Assembly: GCA_964412815.1 (NCBI GenBank)
Contig: CAYPQF010000026.1
Coordinates: 1-64,000, forward strand
Length of the DNA: 64,000 nt
Direction of reading: 5' to 3'
From: JAOAFZ01 sp964412815
GTDB taxonomy: Bacteria; Patescibacteriota; Microgenomatia; UBA1406; GWC2-37-13
Part shown: piece by piece, positions 7,873-16,637 of the stretch
How the letters are laid out: every line of letters starts with the position of its first letter
How positions within the stretch are numbered: position 1 is the first letter of the stretch
The notes under the pieces: generated by a model
Told to the model about the DNA's origin: nothing
The model's database searches: none
What the model saw: only the letters and a program-made list of their open reading frames with translations
Made by a program: the position numbers and the translations under genes

Positions 7873-9091
7873 AGTATCGTACCCAGTGTTGAAACTGATC
7901 GCCTTTTTCCTCGAAGTTTTTCCACAGGCTATAACTGGGTGAAGCGGTAGAAAGCAGACAGGCACTTCCCTTTGGACAGTACTGATACACAAACTTCACA
8001 GCATCTTCCATACTTCTGGTCTCCAGAACATGGTCTGCAGTTTTCCCCGCATCTTTTAGCATACCAAGAATTTTTGCTCCCGAGTCAGGAAAAAAGATCA
8101 GAACCGGTATCGACCGTTGCTTCAGTTCAGTGATGAGTGGAGTAAAATCATATCCCCGGTCAAGACCGCCGAGCATCAGAGCCCCAATATCAGGAACTGC
8201 ATGCAATGCCTGAATGGTTGATTCCGGGGTAGTAGAGATAGCATCATCATAAAACGTAATACCGCTCCATGTTCCCACATTCTGCAATCGATGACGCAGG
8301 GGCTGGAATCCCGCAATTGCGGCAGCAATCGTATGGTCATCAACTCCAAACTCATACGCAACAGTAATAGCAGCTCGGACGTTATCCCGGTTGTGTTCTC
8401 CCATCAGCGGGATCGTAGTAACTGCAGCTGGGATTGCAGGAATATAGGGGCGAGTCTGACAATGGGCGGTTTGAGCCCATTGTTCCACCTCGGGAAAGGC
8501 AGGATTATATATAAACGTATCGTCTTTCGAGGCACGGGCAATAATCCGGTGCTTGGCTTCGTAGTATTTTTGCAGTGTTCCATGGTAATCCAGATGATCG
8601 GGATATAAACTCACCACCACACTGATATTCGGGGATGCATCAATATCTGCCAGCATATAACTTGAGAGTTCGACCACAAATATATCTTCCGGGCTGTTAT
8701 GCCGTTCGAGTACTTCCAACATCGGCACACCGATGTTTCCGGCAAGATGTACCGGTAATCCTGCCTGCTTTAAGATATGGTAGATCAGCGAAGTAGTAGT
8801 GCTTTTCCCTTTGGTACCAGTCACTCCAATCACGGTACCCTGTACTTCTCCAAAAAACAGATTAGTCGCCGTAGTATACGGAATTGAGAGTGAATGTCCG
8901 GGAATGCCCGGTGACTTAATCGCAATATCGTACTCTGAAAGGTTATCCAGGTAATGTGCGTCCTGTGCTTTATCTGCAACAGCGATTGAACTACCCGGGA
9001 GATGTCTTTTCAAAAACATTTCGGTCGCCTGACCCTCTACCCCATATCCTACCAGGACAATTTTTTTTCCCACTAATTCAGATATCTTCAT
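7808..9091 (-). CDS. murD: UDP-MurNAc-L-Ala:glutamate ligase MurD
   Basis: 427 residues. MurD adds glutamate to UDP-MurNAc-L-Ala using ATP. A Rossmann-like N-domain (GYGVEGQAT near 15), the ATP loop GVTGTKGKST (89-98), the conserved NRDNV segment and DDAISTTP in the central domain, and a C-domain starting GGLDRG are visible. Its start overlaps the murL stop (ATGA). Pairing with MurL suggests that, like MurD2 of Xanthomonas, this enzyme may attach L-Glu, which MurL then epimerises; substrate stereochemistry cannot be read from the sequence. Confidence 0.95.
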   Translation of the reverse strand: MKISELVGKKIVLVGYGVEGQATEMFLKRHLPGSSIAVADKAQDAHYLDNLSEYDIAIKSPGIPGHSLSIPYTTATNLFFGEVQGTVIGVTGTKGKSTTTSLIYHILKQAGLPVHLAGNIGVPMLEVLERHNSPEDIFVVELSSYMLADIDASPNISVVVSLYPDHLDYHGTLQKYYEAKHRIIARASKDDTFIYNPAFPEVEQWAQTAHCQTRPYIPAIPAAVTTIPLMGEHNRDNVRAAITVAYEFGVDDHTIAAAIAGFQPLRHRLQNVGTWSGITFYDDAISTTPESTIQALHAVPDIGALMLGGLDRGYDFTPLITELKQRSIPVLIFFPDSGAKILGMLKDAGKTADHVLETRSMEDAVKFVYQYCPKGSACLLSTASPSYSLWKNFEEKGDQFQHWVRYYATNDSKTSPENIKKEAGDKH

Positions 9092-10422
9092 ACAGACTGA
9101 ATAAACTCTTTAAATGTTGGTGGAATCAGGCGATCATCACGATATGCTAACACTTGCTTCCGAAGCCCGGCAATATCCGTTCGGAACGCTGCAACCTCCG
9201 TATCGTACATACGGAAGACCGGGGATTCTGAAAAATCACCCCGCTCACGGATCATCTCAAATGCAACAATGACTTCGTCAGGTGTTCCGACACAATCGAA
9301 CGGTTTCGTATCTTTCATACCCAGCAGCTCCCGATAGAGATCAAGTAACTGTTCGTCTGCAAATAAGTCTTTGGCAAATATCTGGAACAGCGTATCCTTT
9401 GGTAAAAAGGCTGCCAGCATGACATAGGCAAAGGCACATTTAGGGCACTCGCCGCACCAGTTCAGATGGGTCCGGTCAGCATTTTGCATACGAAAGTTAC
9501 GGTTGCAACTGGAAAAACTGGGAAAGTATTGCGGAAAGCCGGTAAAAAACTGCGTAATCTTGAGTTCACTAAACGGACGAAGTAACGAAAAATACGTGAT
9601 ATCAGGAGTAATATGTTCATGCACATACCGTTGAAAGAGTTCTTCAAACACACCTGATTTACTCCATTGATGATTAATAACCATACCCAGATACTCTACA
9701 TTACCATGGTTTGAGCTTTCTTCATTGGAGACAATCACGCTGGAATAGTCATACAGCAATGCCGCATATATCCCTAAAAAGGCATAGACTACTGAGATTG
9801 GAATATGTCCATTATAGCCATCGGTAATCTCACGTATCTGAGGGTCTAGAGCCCGGATAATCCGAATATCCCCTATCTGCAGCTTTTGAATCATTTCGTC
9901 AAGCGTTACGTTCTGACCGGCGTTTTGAACTACAAAACCCGTGAACGGATACCTGGCCTTTTTCAGAATTTCCGCCGAAACAATTGAGTCTTTCCCACCA
10001 CCAATACCTACCAGCGCCCGTTGTTTGACGGCAATACGCTGTGGGGTACCCGCCGCAATCTGACCAGTAAACAGGGTAAACTGACTGAAATCAATCTGGT
10101 TTTTATAGTAAAACTCTCCCAATCCAATGGTGTAGATGGTGTTCCAGAACACAGCCTGTGATTCGGTCAGGCTATAGGGATGGGCAATTTCAAGAGGGCA
10201 GTATATCTTCCAGTAGCTGATACCAAGAATCAGGTGCAGACTCATCAGTATCTGTGACAGTACTGGTTCGGGCAGTGAACGCAGTTCACCCGGTGGCAAC
10301 GTAATCCGTTCGGTAAAGACCCGGCTCTGTCCGGATTCCGGCAGCAGTTCATATTGAAAAGACACACGGTGTTCTTCAGGCTCATAGTGATACGAGGTGA
10401 AGGTAAATGAGCGGGCTTTCAT
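9088..10422 (-). CDS. murL: Probable UDP-MurNAc-L-Ala-L-Glu epimerase MurL
   Basis: 444 residues. The PP-loop-type motif GIGGGKDS (139-146), SNEESSNHGN (232-241), a following HQWSKS segment and the cysteine cluster CGECPKC (323-329) match my memory of the MurL family. MurL uses ATP, releasing AMP and PPi, to invert L-Glu to D-Glu in UDP-MurNAc-L-Ala-L-Glu. A PP-loop fits adenylation chemistry. Direct overlap with murD and the location in the dcw cluster support this over the alternative of a tRNA-thiolation-like or asparagine-synthetase-like enzyme. A TATAAT ends 7 nt before its ATG. Confidence 0.8.
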   Translation of the reverse strand: MKARSFTFTSYHYEPEEHRVSFQYELLPESGQSRVFTERITLPPGELRSLPEPVLSQILMSLHLILGISYWKIYCPLEIAHPYSLTESQAVFWNTIYTIGLGEFYYKNQIDFSQFTLFTGQIAAGTPQRIAVKQRALVGIGGGKDSIVSAEILKKARYPFTGFVVQNAGQNVTLDEMIQKLQIGDIRIIRALDPQIREITDGYNGHIPISVVYAFLGIYAALLYDYSSVIVSNEESSNHGNVEYLGMVINHQWSKSGVFEELFQRYVHEHITPDITYFSLLRPFSELKITQFFTGFPQYFPSFSSCNRNFRMQNADRTHLNWCGECPKCAFAYVMLAAFLPKDTLFQIFAKDLFADEQLLDLYRELLGMKDTKPFDCVGTPDEVIVAFEMIRERGDFSESPVFRMYDTEVAAFRTDIAGLRKQVLAYRDDRLIPPTFKEFIQSV

Positions 10423-10429
10423 GCGTATT

Positions 10430-10435
10430 ATTATA
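10430..10435 (-). promoter_or_regulatory. murL -10 element, leaderless-type
   Basis: Perfect TATAAT ending 7 nt before the ATG at 10422, in the 19-base gap after mraY. It may give murL-murD a separate transcript. Confidence 0.5.
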
Positions 10436-10441
10436 GTACAC

Positions 10442-11479
10442 TTAGCGCATAAAAGCGATCATCAGGCCAAACAGGGAGCATAAAATAGCCAATACCCAGA
10501 AGCGCATTACAATCTTTGACTCTTCCCAGCCTTTCATCTGTAACCACAAATGAAGCGGAGCTACCGGGAACATCTTTTTTTTGAAAAACTTTTTGGAGAG
10601 CAGCTGTAACAACGATGTTCCGATCTCGACCACAAATACACCGCCGATAATCGGTAACGCAAATGCTTTTCCCAGAATCAGTCCGACAACGGCAAAGGTA
10701 GCACCAAACGACAATGCACCTGAATCTCCCAGAAAGAGCCGTGCGGGATTTACATTAAAGTAGATAAAGGCCAGCAGTCCTCCCATCAGAATGGCGATAA
10801 AAAGAGAGGTAGGGACATCGATAATTGAACTTGCCACCACCCAGAACCCTGCTAGTGAGATCATGAGCACTCCGCTTGCCAGACCGTCCAATCCATCCGT
10901 AATATTAACCGCGTTGGTAAAGGCAACAATAACAAATGCGGCAAAGAGAATATAGAATGGCCCAATCTCCCACACACCCATAAACGGCACATTGATGATA
11001 TCGATCTGCAGTTCAGCGTAGAGCCAGTAGGCAATGATAACACTTAAAATAATCTCCAGAATAAACTTATGTCTCATTCTGATACCAAAAAAGTCCTTCT
11101 TTTTGTTAAAGAGCATTTTGTTGATATCATCATACATTCCCAGTAACCCGAAGCTAATAAAGGTAAACAGAAGAATCTTTACTTCTACAAAAATAGACGG
11201 ATAATTGGAGATAAACGGCACATCTATGAGGGTAAAGATCCACATGAACAGGAGAAATAAGAGCGTTGTCAAAAGAATGATAAGGATCCCTCCACCAACC
11301 GGGGTACCTGATTTGTGCTGATGAAACTGATCAAAGATAGGTGTTGGTTTATTAAAGGCATCCTTTGTTTCCTGCTTCGCGCGCTGGAACTTAACTTTAT
11401 AGAGCAGGTTGATAAACGGAATAATCAGGAGAAAATGAATCAAAAATGAGACGAGAGTAGCAAGTAAGTATAATTCCAT
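10442..11479 (-). CDS. mraY: Phospho-MurNAc-pentapeptide translocase MraY
   Basis: 345 residues with about ten membrane helices. MraY forms lipid I from UDP-MurNAc-pentapeptide and undecaprenyl phosphate. Conserved parts: the early PTPIFDQFHQHKSGTPVGGG segment, MYDDINK (aspartate pair), NAVNITDGLDGLASG, FLGDSGALSFG and a C-terminal histidine segment PLHLW in the place of the usual PxHHxxE. It lies 7 bases after dgkA-like and 19 before murL, inside the operon. Confidence 0.96.
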   Translation of the reverse strand: MELYLLATLVSFLIHFLLIIPFINLLYKVKFQRAKQETKDAFNKPTPIFDQFHQHKSGTPVGGGILIILLTTLLFLLFMWIFTLIDVPFISNYPSIFVEVKILLFTFISFGLLGMYDDINKMLFNKKKDFFGIRMRHKFILEIILSVIIAYWLYAELQIDIINVPFMGVWEIGPFYILFAAFVIVAFTNAVNITDGLDGLASGVLMISLAGFWVVASSIIDVPTSLFIAILMGGLLAFIYFNVNPARLFLGDSGALSFGATFAVVGLILGKAFALPIIGGVFVVEIGTSLLQLLSKKFFKKKMFPVAPLHLWLQMKGWEESKIVMRFWVLAILCSLFGLMIAFMR

Positions 11480-11486
11480 AGGGATA

Positions 11487-11846
11487 TTAGAACATCTTTG
11501 GCAGGAAAATCATGCAGGCGGCGATGAACGCACCTATAGCAAACAACAGCATGGCTCCTGCGGCAACGTCCTTGGTATGCTTCAGGTCTTTACGCCAATT
11601 GGTATCGATCGCATCTGCGGCGGTCTCAATTGCGGTATTTACGGTCTCCAACGCTAAACCGACTGAGATTAAAATAATAATCGTCAAGAATTCGTAGTAG
11701 GATATGTTGTAGTAAAAACCAGCGCCCACCGCAAGAATCGAAAGAATCACATGAATTTGATAATTCGGTTGTGTTTTTAACGACCAGATAATACCGTCAA
11801 AGGCATGTTTAAATGAGATCGTATGTTTGTGGAGCCGTTTTATCAT
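11487..11846 (-). CDS. dgkA: Diacylglycerol/undecaprenol kinase, DgkA family
   Basis: 119 residues, three predicted membrane helices, the usual size of this integral membrane kinase family. The signature ETVNTAIETAADAID with conserved Glu, Asn and Asp is present. In Gram-positive relatives the enzyme phosphorylates undecaprenol, feeding undecaprenyl phosphate to MraY; the neighbouring mraY favours that substrate over diacylglycerol. Its start overlaps the yvcK stop by 4 bases. Confidence 0.9.
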   Translation of the reverse strand: MIKRLHKHTISFKHAFDGIIWSLKTQPNYQIHVILSILAVGAGFYYNISYYEFLTIIILISVGLALETVNTAIETAADAIDTNWRKDLKHTKDVAAGAMLLFAIGAFIAACMIFLPKMF

Positions 11847-12817
11847 TGGGTGATAATGCGATGTAATAACGCTGCCAGAATCTGCGAATCATGGCGAACC
11901 AGACTGCGGGTAAGCGTATCAGAGGATGACTTCGCGATATTTTTCTTATCGACGACATCCTCTTCTATAATTGTACCGCTATAATTGTCTGAATTCAGGT
12001 CATTTTTCACCAGTACTTCGTTGTGGGCATTATACCAGTCCTTAATTTGTTTTGAAATTGATCCGTTATTCATAATTACGTACTCCGGTTCTTTTCCCAG
12101 GTAGCGGGTGAGATCCTCTATATGATCAGCGGCCGTGTAATGCGTAGTCTGCCCCATCTTTGTCATTAAGTTCATGTTATAAATTACCGTTGGATTGCGC
12201 TTTTGAATCGCTTCTTTTACCCCGTCGATTAAGAGAACAGGAATGATGCTGGTGTACAAGTCTCCCGGCCCGACAATGATAAAGTCAGAGTCAATAATCC
12301 GTTGAACTGCTTTCGGATTGACCTTGGCAGGTGGGTCAACAAAGGCACGCGTAATGCGGGTCTCTTCCGGATTATCTTCGTCAATATTGCCTTCCCCACA
12401 GACGAGGGTACCGCTGGCATACTCTACACAGAGATTGGTCTTTTCGAACGTAACCGGAAGCACATCCCCTTTTGTTTTCAGGACATATTCGGCGGTTTCG
12501 AGCACTTCATCGTAGCTTGAAGATACTTTTTCGAGTGCAGAGAGAAAGATATTGCCGAAGTTATGCCCCTTGAGATCTCCATTCTCGAACCGGTATAAGA
12601 ACAGCTTGCGCCAGAGTAACGGAGCGTCAGATAAGGCAACCAGACATTGGCGTAAATCTCCCGGAGGCAGCACCCCCAGCTGATCACGGAGACGTCCGGT
12701 TGAGCCTCCGGAGTCCATCATGGTTACAATTACCCCTAAATCCAGCTCTGCCTGTTTTAGTCCGGAGAGAACGACAAATGTTCCCGTCCCCCCTCCAATC
12801 ACCGTTACTTTCTTCAT
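11843..12817 (-). CDS. yvcK: YvcK/CofD-like carbon-metabolism and cell-shape factor
   Basis: 324 residues. The N-terminal IGGGTGTFVVLSGLK loop and the GGSTGRLRDQLGVLPPGDLRQCLVAL segment identify the YvcK branch of the CofD-like fold, which in Firmicutes binds UDP-sugars and is needed for wall synthesis during gluconeogenic growth. GPGDLYTSIIPVLLIDGV in the middle is also typical. The location between murA and the undecaprenol kinase gene supports a role in coordinating wall precursor supply. There is no clear -10 immediately before its ATG and no strong Shine-Dalgarno. Confidence 0.92.
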   Translation of the reverse strand: MKKVTVIGGGTGTFVVLSGLKQAELDLGVIVTMMDSGGSTGRLRDQLGVLPPGDLRQCLVALSDAPLLWRKLFLYRFENGDLKGHNFGNIFLSALEKVSSSYDEVLETAEYVLKTKGDVLPVTFEKTNLCVEYASGTLVCGEGNIDEDNPEETRITRAFVDPPAKVNPKAVQRIIDSDFIIVGPGDLYTSIIPVLLIDGVKEAIQKRNPTVIYNMNLMTKMGQTTHYTAADHIEDLTRYLGKEPEYVIMNNGSISKQIKDWYNAHNEVLVKNDLNSDNYSGTIIEEDVVDKKNIAKSSSDTLTRSLVRHDSQILAALLHRIITQ

Positions 12818-12877
12818 ATATGTTTCATTGAAAACCCTCTAATTCTAACCAACTGGAGGGAAAAAAACTACCTCAGT

Positions 12878-14203
12878 TCAGATCTTTTCTATCTTACCGC
12901 CAATAGCACTTACCTTCCCGACAAAATTTTCGTACCCTCGTTCCAGATGGGACGCCCCATGAATAATAGTCTTTCCCTGAGCAATCAATGCGGCAATCGC
13001 CAGTGTTGCTCCTGCACGGAGATCAGCAATCTGAAGCACGCCGTTATGCAGTTCTTGCGGGCCATGAATGCGAATTGCCTGTTTGTATTCTTTCTCGGGG
13101 TCGTAATTAAACTCATAGAACACGGATGGGTTTTCTACTTCCGGTGAGATAAACTCAATATCCGCGCCCAGTTTTTTCAACTCGTCGACATAACTGAACC
13201 GGTTTTCAAACATTTTTTCGTGGATGATAGAATCACCTTCTGCCTGCGTAAGAAAGACCGCCATCGGCGGTTGCCAGTCAGTCATAAACCCCGGGTGTGG
13301 TTCTGTCACCAGCTGGAGCGGCTTGATTGGTCCGGTATAGAAATATCGTATGGATGATTCGGACAGGTGCTCAATGCCACCACCCGCTTTTTCCAGTTCA
13401 TCATTAAACGCCTTCAGATCTTCGACACGCAATTGTTCCAGCACAATGGAGCCTTTGGTTGCAATCGCGAGAACGGCATACGTTGCCGCTTCGTTCCGGT
13501 CTGCAGTTATCGTGAAAGGGTTTGTCTGTTTCAGCGCGGAAACACCTTGAATGGTGATCGTACCCCCACTGCGGGTAATCTGCGCTCCGCCTTGGTTGAG
13601 GAACCGGATCAGATCATCTACTTCCGGTTCAAGTGCGGCGTTCTCTATTACGACGCGTTCTGTTGAGAGCACTGCCAGCATAATCAATAGTTCAGTTCCG
13701 GTATGTGAAACCTTTGAAAACCGGAACGTGCCTGAGACCGGCTGCGTGAGTCCTGCATGAAAAAAACCGGACTCGGAATCATAGTCAACCTGAACCCCCA
13801 GAGCTTGCATTCCGCTGATAATGCGGTCAATCGGTCGGGCCCCTAAGCGACAGCCACCCGGATTTGGAATATGGGCTTCTCCAAAGATATGTAGTAGTGG
13901 CGCAAAAAACATAAAGGAGGTCCGGATCTTGGAAGCATACAGCATATCAAGGGTCTTTTCTTTTATCTGGAACCCTTCCACCGTAACAGTATTTGGCCCG
14001 GTAAATTCAGCTACTCCACCGAGCTCATGAATCAGGTTCATCAGTTCAGCTACATCGCGAATACGGGGAATGTTCTGAAGCACGACCTTCCCCTGAAAGA
14101 GAAGTGCCGCGGTCAGCACTTTCAGAGCCACGTTTTTGGCTCCGGAAATTGCAACGGTCCCTTCCAGTTTATTTCCACCATGAATTATGAATGCATCTTC
14201 CAT
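12878..14203 (-). CDS. murA: UDP-GlcNAc 1-carboxyvinyltransferase MurA
   Basis: 441 residues. MurA transfers enolpyruvate from PEP to UDP-GlcNAc, the first committed step of peptidoglycan synthesis. ISGAKNVALKVL at the N-terminus, the catalytic-loop cysteine in PGGCRLGARPID (fosfomycin-sensitive type), ADRNEAATYA, TDWQPP and the FENRF segment are all conserved. TATAAT lies 5 nt before its ATG and overlaps the murB stop. The 60-base gap before yvcK contains a weak inverted repeat (ccctc/gaggg) with an A-run. Confidence 0.97.
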   Translation of the reverse strand: MEDAFIIHGGNKLEGTVAISGAKNVALKVLTAALLFQGKVVLQNIPRIRDVAELMNLIHELGGVAEFTGPNTVTVEGFQIKEKTLDMLYASKIRTSFMFFAPLLHIFGEAHIPNPGGCRLGARPIDRIISGMQALGVQVDYDSESGFFHAGLTQPVSGTFRFSKVSHTGTELLIMLAVLSTERVVIENAALEPEVDDLIRFLNQGGAQITRSGGTITIQGVSALKQTNPFTITADRNEAATYAVLAIATKGSIVLEQLRVEDLKAFNDELEKAGGGIEHLSESSIRYFYTGPIKPLQLVTEPHPGFMTDWQPPMAVFLTQAEGDSIIHEKMFENRFSYVDELKKLGADIEFISPEVENPSVFYEFNYDPEKEYKQAIRIHGPQELHNGVLQIADLRAGATLAIAALIAQGKTIIHGASHLERGYENFVGKVSAIGGKIEKI

Positions 14204-14208
14204 AGGAC

Positions 14209-14214
14209 ATTATA
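14209..14214 (-). promoter_or_regulatory. murA -10 element, leaderless-type
   Basis: Perfect TATAAT ending 5 nt before the ATG at 14203; its first bases overlap the murB stop codon. Confidence 0.45.
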
Positions 14215-15163
14215 AAATTAAAACTTCCTCACGCAACTCAATATCGAACTTTTCTTTCACTGTTTGTTTTATCAAATCCACCATCTTTTGCAGATCCTGG
14301 GGAGTACCAGCGCCGGTATTCAAAATAAAGTTCGCATGCATATCCGAGATGATAAAGTCACCAATCCGGGTATTCTTGAGTCCCGATTTATCAATCAGGT
14401 AGCCGGCTGACCTGGTTGGGACACCGATTCGTTCCTGTTCTTCTGTGGAGATGTTCTTAAAAAAACACCCGCTCGTAGGGAGCCCCTTCGGCTGGGTTTT
14501 GTTACGGTAGTCAATAGCAAACCTGTTCCGTTCCCGCAGCACAGTCGGGTCTTCTTTGGATAACCGGAAAGTCACATCGAGCAAAAACTCTTTTGTTTCC
14601 TGAAGTCGGCTGAACCCGTATCTGAATGCAAAATAATCGTGGTCAACAGTCTTACATTCACCCGAGGTGGTTATGAGTGTAGCAGCGTGAACCGTGTCCC
14701 CTACGTACGAGTCCGGATTGGTCCATTTTGAGTTCATCACTACGGCACCACCCACCGATCCCGGTAATCCAAACTGGTATTCAAGCCCGCTCCAGCCAGC
14801 CTCAGCAGTCTCTTTGGCAAGCCGGGTGATACTGTAGCCAGATGAAACGAGTACATCAACCTGTGTCTCTGTCTCGTGTACCACCTCTTTTTTACTATAC
14901 ATATTTCTGATAACCAGACCGGATACGGTGTGTGACAACACCGCAAGATTCGACCCGCCACCCATAATAAAGAATGGAATCTGATACTGATGAACGAGAG
15001 AAATGATGGTCTGCCAGTCTTCTCGGCTGCGTGCCTCAATAAAGTACTCAGCAGTCACCTGTGTGCGGAGTGTAAGGTAGGGTGAGATGTTTTTTTGATC
15101 AATGACACGATCTGCTCCAAATGCAGCACGCAGTGCATCAATGCCTGTTGTAATATCAGTCAT
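14210..15163 (-). CDS. murB: UDP-N-acetylenolpyruvoylglucosamine reductase MurB
   Basis: 317 residues. MurB reduces enolpyruvyl-UDP-GlcNAc to UDP-MurNAc with NADPH and FAD. The FAD-binding segment MGGGSNLAVLS, GLEYQFGLPGSVGGAVVMN, FRYGFSR and the active-site stretch TSGCFFKN are seen, with cysteine where many MurB proteins carry serine as proton donor. The C-terminus LIDKSGLKNTRIGDFIISDMHANF is typical of the type II form. It is 6 bases past murC. Confidence 0.96.
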   Translation of the reverse strand: MTDITTGIDALRAAFGADRVIDQKNISPYLTLRTQVTAEYFIEARSREDWQTIISLVHQYQIPFFIMGGGSNLAVLSHTVSGLVIRNMYSKKEVVHETETQVDVLVSSGYSITRLAKETAEAGWSGLEYQFGLPGSVGGAVVMNSKWTNPDSYVGDTVHAATLITTSGECKTVDHDYFAFRYGFSRLQETKEFLLDVTFRLSKEDPTVLRERNRFAIDYRNKTQPKGLPTSGCFFKNISTEEQERIGVPTRSAGYLIDKSGLKNTRIGDFIISDMHANFILNTGAGTPQDLQKMVDLIKQTVKEKFDIELREEVLIL

Positions 15164-15169
15164 GAAGCG

Positions 15170-16603
15170 CTATTTCTGATTTCTAACTACTGATATTATA
15201 TCATCTTTCAGCGTATAGATGTCTCCGGCTCCGGCAGTGAGGATGATGTCTCTCCCGGTCAAATACTGTGGAAGTGACCGTAATATCTGCTCAAATGTAT
15301 CCACGGCTACGACATTGTTGATTTTCAGGTCCTCTGCTATCTGCTGCAGTTGAAGTGTATCAATAGTAGCTTCTGTTTTCTCTTCCCGTGCAGACGCAAA
15401 AATCGGCGCAATAATCGCTGCATCCGCATGAGACAAGGCATAGATAAACTCATTCTTAAACTGCTCGGTTCGACTATAGGTATGCGGCTGGAAGATTACA
15501 ATCAGGTTCCGGTCAGAAAAGCGTTTACGGGCTGCCCCGATCACTGCTTCCAGTTCGTGCGGATGGTGCGCATAGTCATCAAATACATAGGTATCCTTTT
15601 CTTTCGCGACCAGCTCGAACCGTCGCTTGGCACCGGTAAAACCGGTAATAGCCGGGGCAATTGCTTCCGGTTTTACGCCCAGTAACAGCAACTGAACTAC
15701 CACTGCGGCCGCATTAGATACACTTTTTTCTCCGAATAACGAGATAGTAAAACGGTGAATGTTAACGTTGTTGCGTGAAATCGCAAAACTGCTCCCGGTG
15801 TTAGAGTATCCCACATGACGAATTACATAATCAGCCTGTTCATCAAATCCATATGTTACATACGTACTCCGTTCAAGTTTTTTTGCGATCTCCATGAGTG
15901 GTTCATCGTCAGCACACAGAATTAGTCTGGGCGCAGCTGCATCGTGTTGTCCAATATGTCGCGCATACCGGGTAAAGATCTTTTGCACTGCTTCGAGGTT
16001 CTCAAAAACGTCCGGATGGTCATGATCCACATTGAGAATAATTGAGTAGGATGGATGGAGAAAGTTCAGCTTCGAAGTAGTATCTTCTGGCGGGTTAACC
16101 CCATATTCGTCAGCTTCTAGCACAAAGTAATGGTGTGAGCGGAAATCCCCTCCGAGGTATTCATTAAAGGTAGGTGTTCCGAGCAGGTAACTGGGCTCTT
16201 TTTCCAGTTGAATCAATGCATAGGCCAATAACGAAGAGGTGGTGGTTTTTCCATGACAACCGGCAATCGCCAGCGATGTCTGAAACATTCCGAGGAGCTC
16301 ACCGATAAATGCCGCCTGGTGAATCACCGTTACACCATTCTTTTTTGCCTGCCTTACCAGAGCATGGTCCGCACCTTTATGAGCCGCGGAGTAGATAATA
16401 ACATCAACATGTTCGGGTAATTGAGGTAAATCCATCGGAAAGTAACCAATGTTTTCCCGAATTAAGACCTCATCTGTTGGAAACTGGTCCGGGACATCAA
16501 TACCGCTGACCGTTTTCCCCATTTTCTTGAGAATCACTGCAATATTTACCATCGCAGCTCCTTTAATTCCGATCAGGAAAAACGAGTTTTTTTCGGATAT
16601 CAT
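15170..16603 (-). CDS. murC: UDP-MurNAc:L-alanine ligase MurC
   Basis: 477 residues from the ATG at 16603. MurC adds L-Ala to UDP-MurNAc. The N-domain glycine motif (IGIKGAAM), the ATP loop AGCHGKTTTS, EADEYG, NVDHDHPDVF, and FDDYAHHP with GAKRRFE are all conserved. An in-frame ATG two codons upstream exists, but the one at 16603 follows TACAAT by exactly 6 nt, the spacing seen repeatedly in this window. The preceding gene is pgeF, which removes MurC's misincorporation products in other bacteria. Confidence 0.96.
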   Translation of the reverse strand: MISEKNSFFLIGIKGAAMVNIAVILKKMGKTVSGIDVPDQFPTDEVLIRENIGYFPMDLPQLPEHVDVIIYSAAHKGADHALVRQAKKNGVTVIHQAAFIGELLGMFQTSLAIAGCHGKTTTSSLLAYALIQLEKEPSYLLGTPTFNEYLGGDFRSHHYFVLEADEYGVNPPEDTTSKLNFLHPSYSIILNVDHDHPDVFENLEAVQKIFTRYARHIGQHDAAAPRLILCADDEPLMEIAKKLERSTYVTYGFDEQADYVIRHVGYSNTGSSFAISRNNVNIHRFTISLFGEKSVSNAAAVVVQLLLLGVKPEAIAPAITGFTGAKRRFELVAKEKDTYVFDDYAHHPHELEAVIGAARKRFSDRNLIVIFQPHTYSRTEQFKNEFIYALSHADAAIIAPIFASAREEKTEATIDTLQLQQIAEDLKINNVVAVDTFEQILRSLPQYLTGRDIILTAGAGDIYTLKDDIISVVRNQK

Positions 16604-16609
16604 GTGCAT

Positions 16610-16615
16610 ATTGTA
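16610..16615 (-). promoter_or_regulatory. murC extended -10, leaderless-type
   Basis: TACAAT preceded by TGC (extended -10), ending 6 nt before the ATG at 16603. The stretch GTGCTACAAT is identical to the -10 region of rarA at 36149-36158. Confidence 0.5.
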
Positions 16616-16637
16616 GCACTTAATCGGCAGGATAAGT

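Noticed and set aside
7873..7992. Longer FtsW start at 7992
   Set aside because: The extra 40 residues are a shadow of murD and unlike any FtsW; ATG at 7872 begins the basic N-terminus.
12818..12877. Terminator between murA and yvcK
   Set aside because: The ccctc/gaggg arms are 16 bases apart and the base run sits on the wrong side for minus-strand termination.
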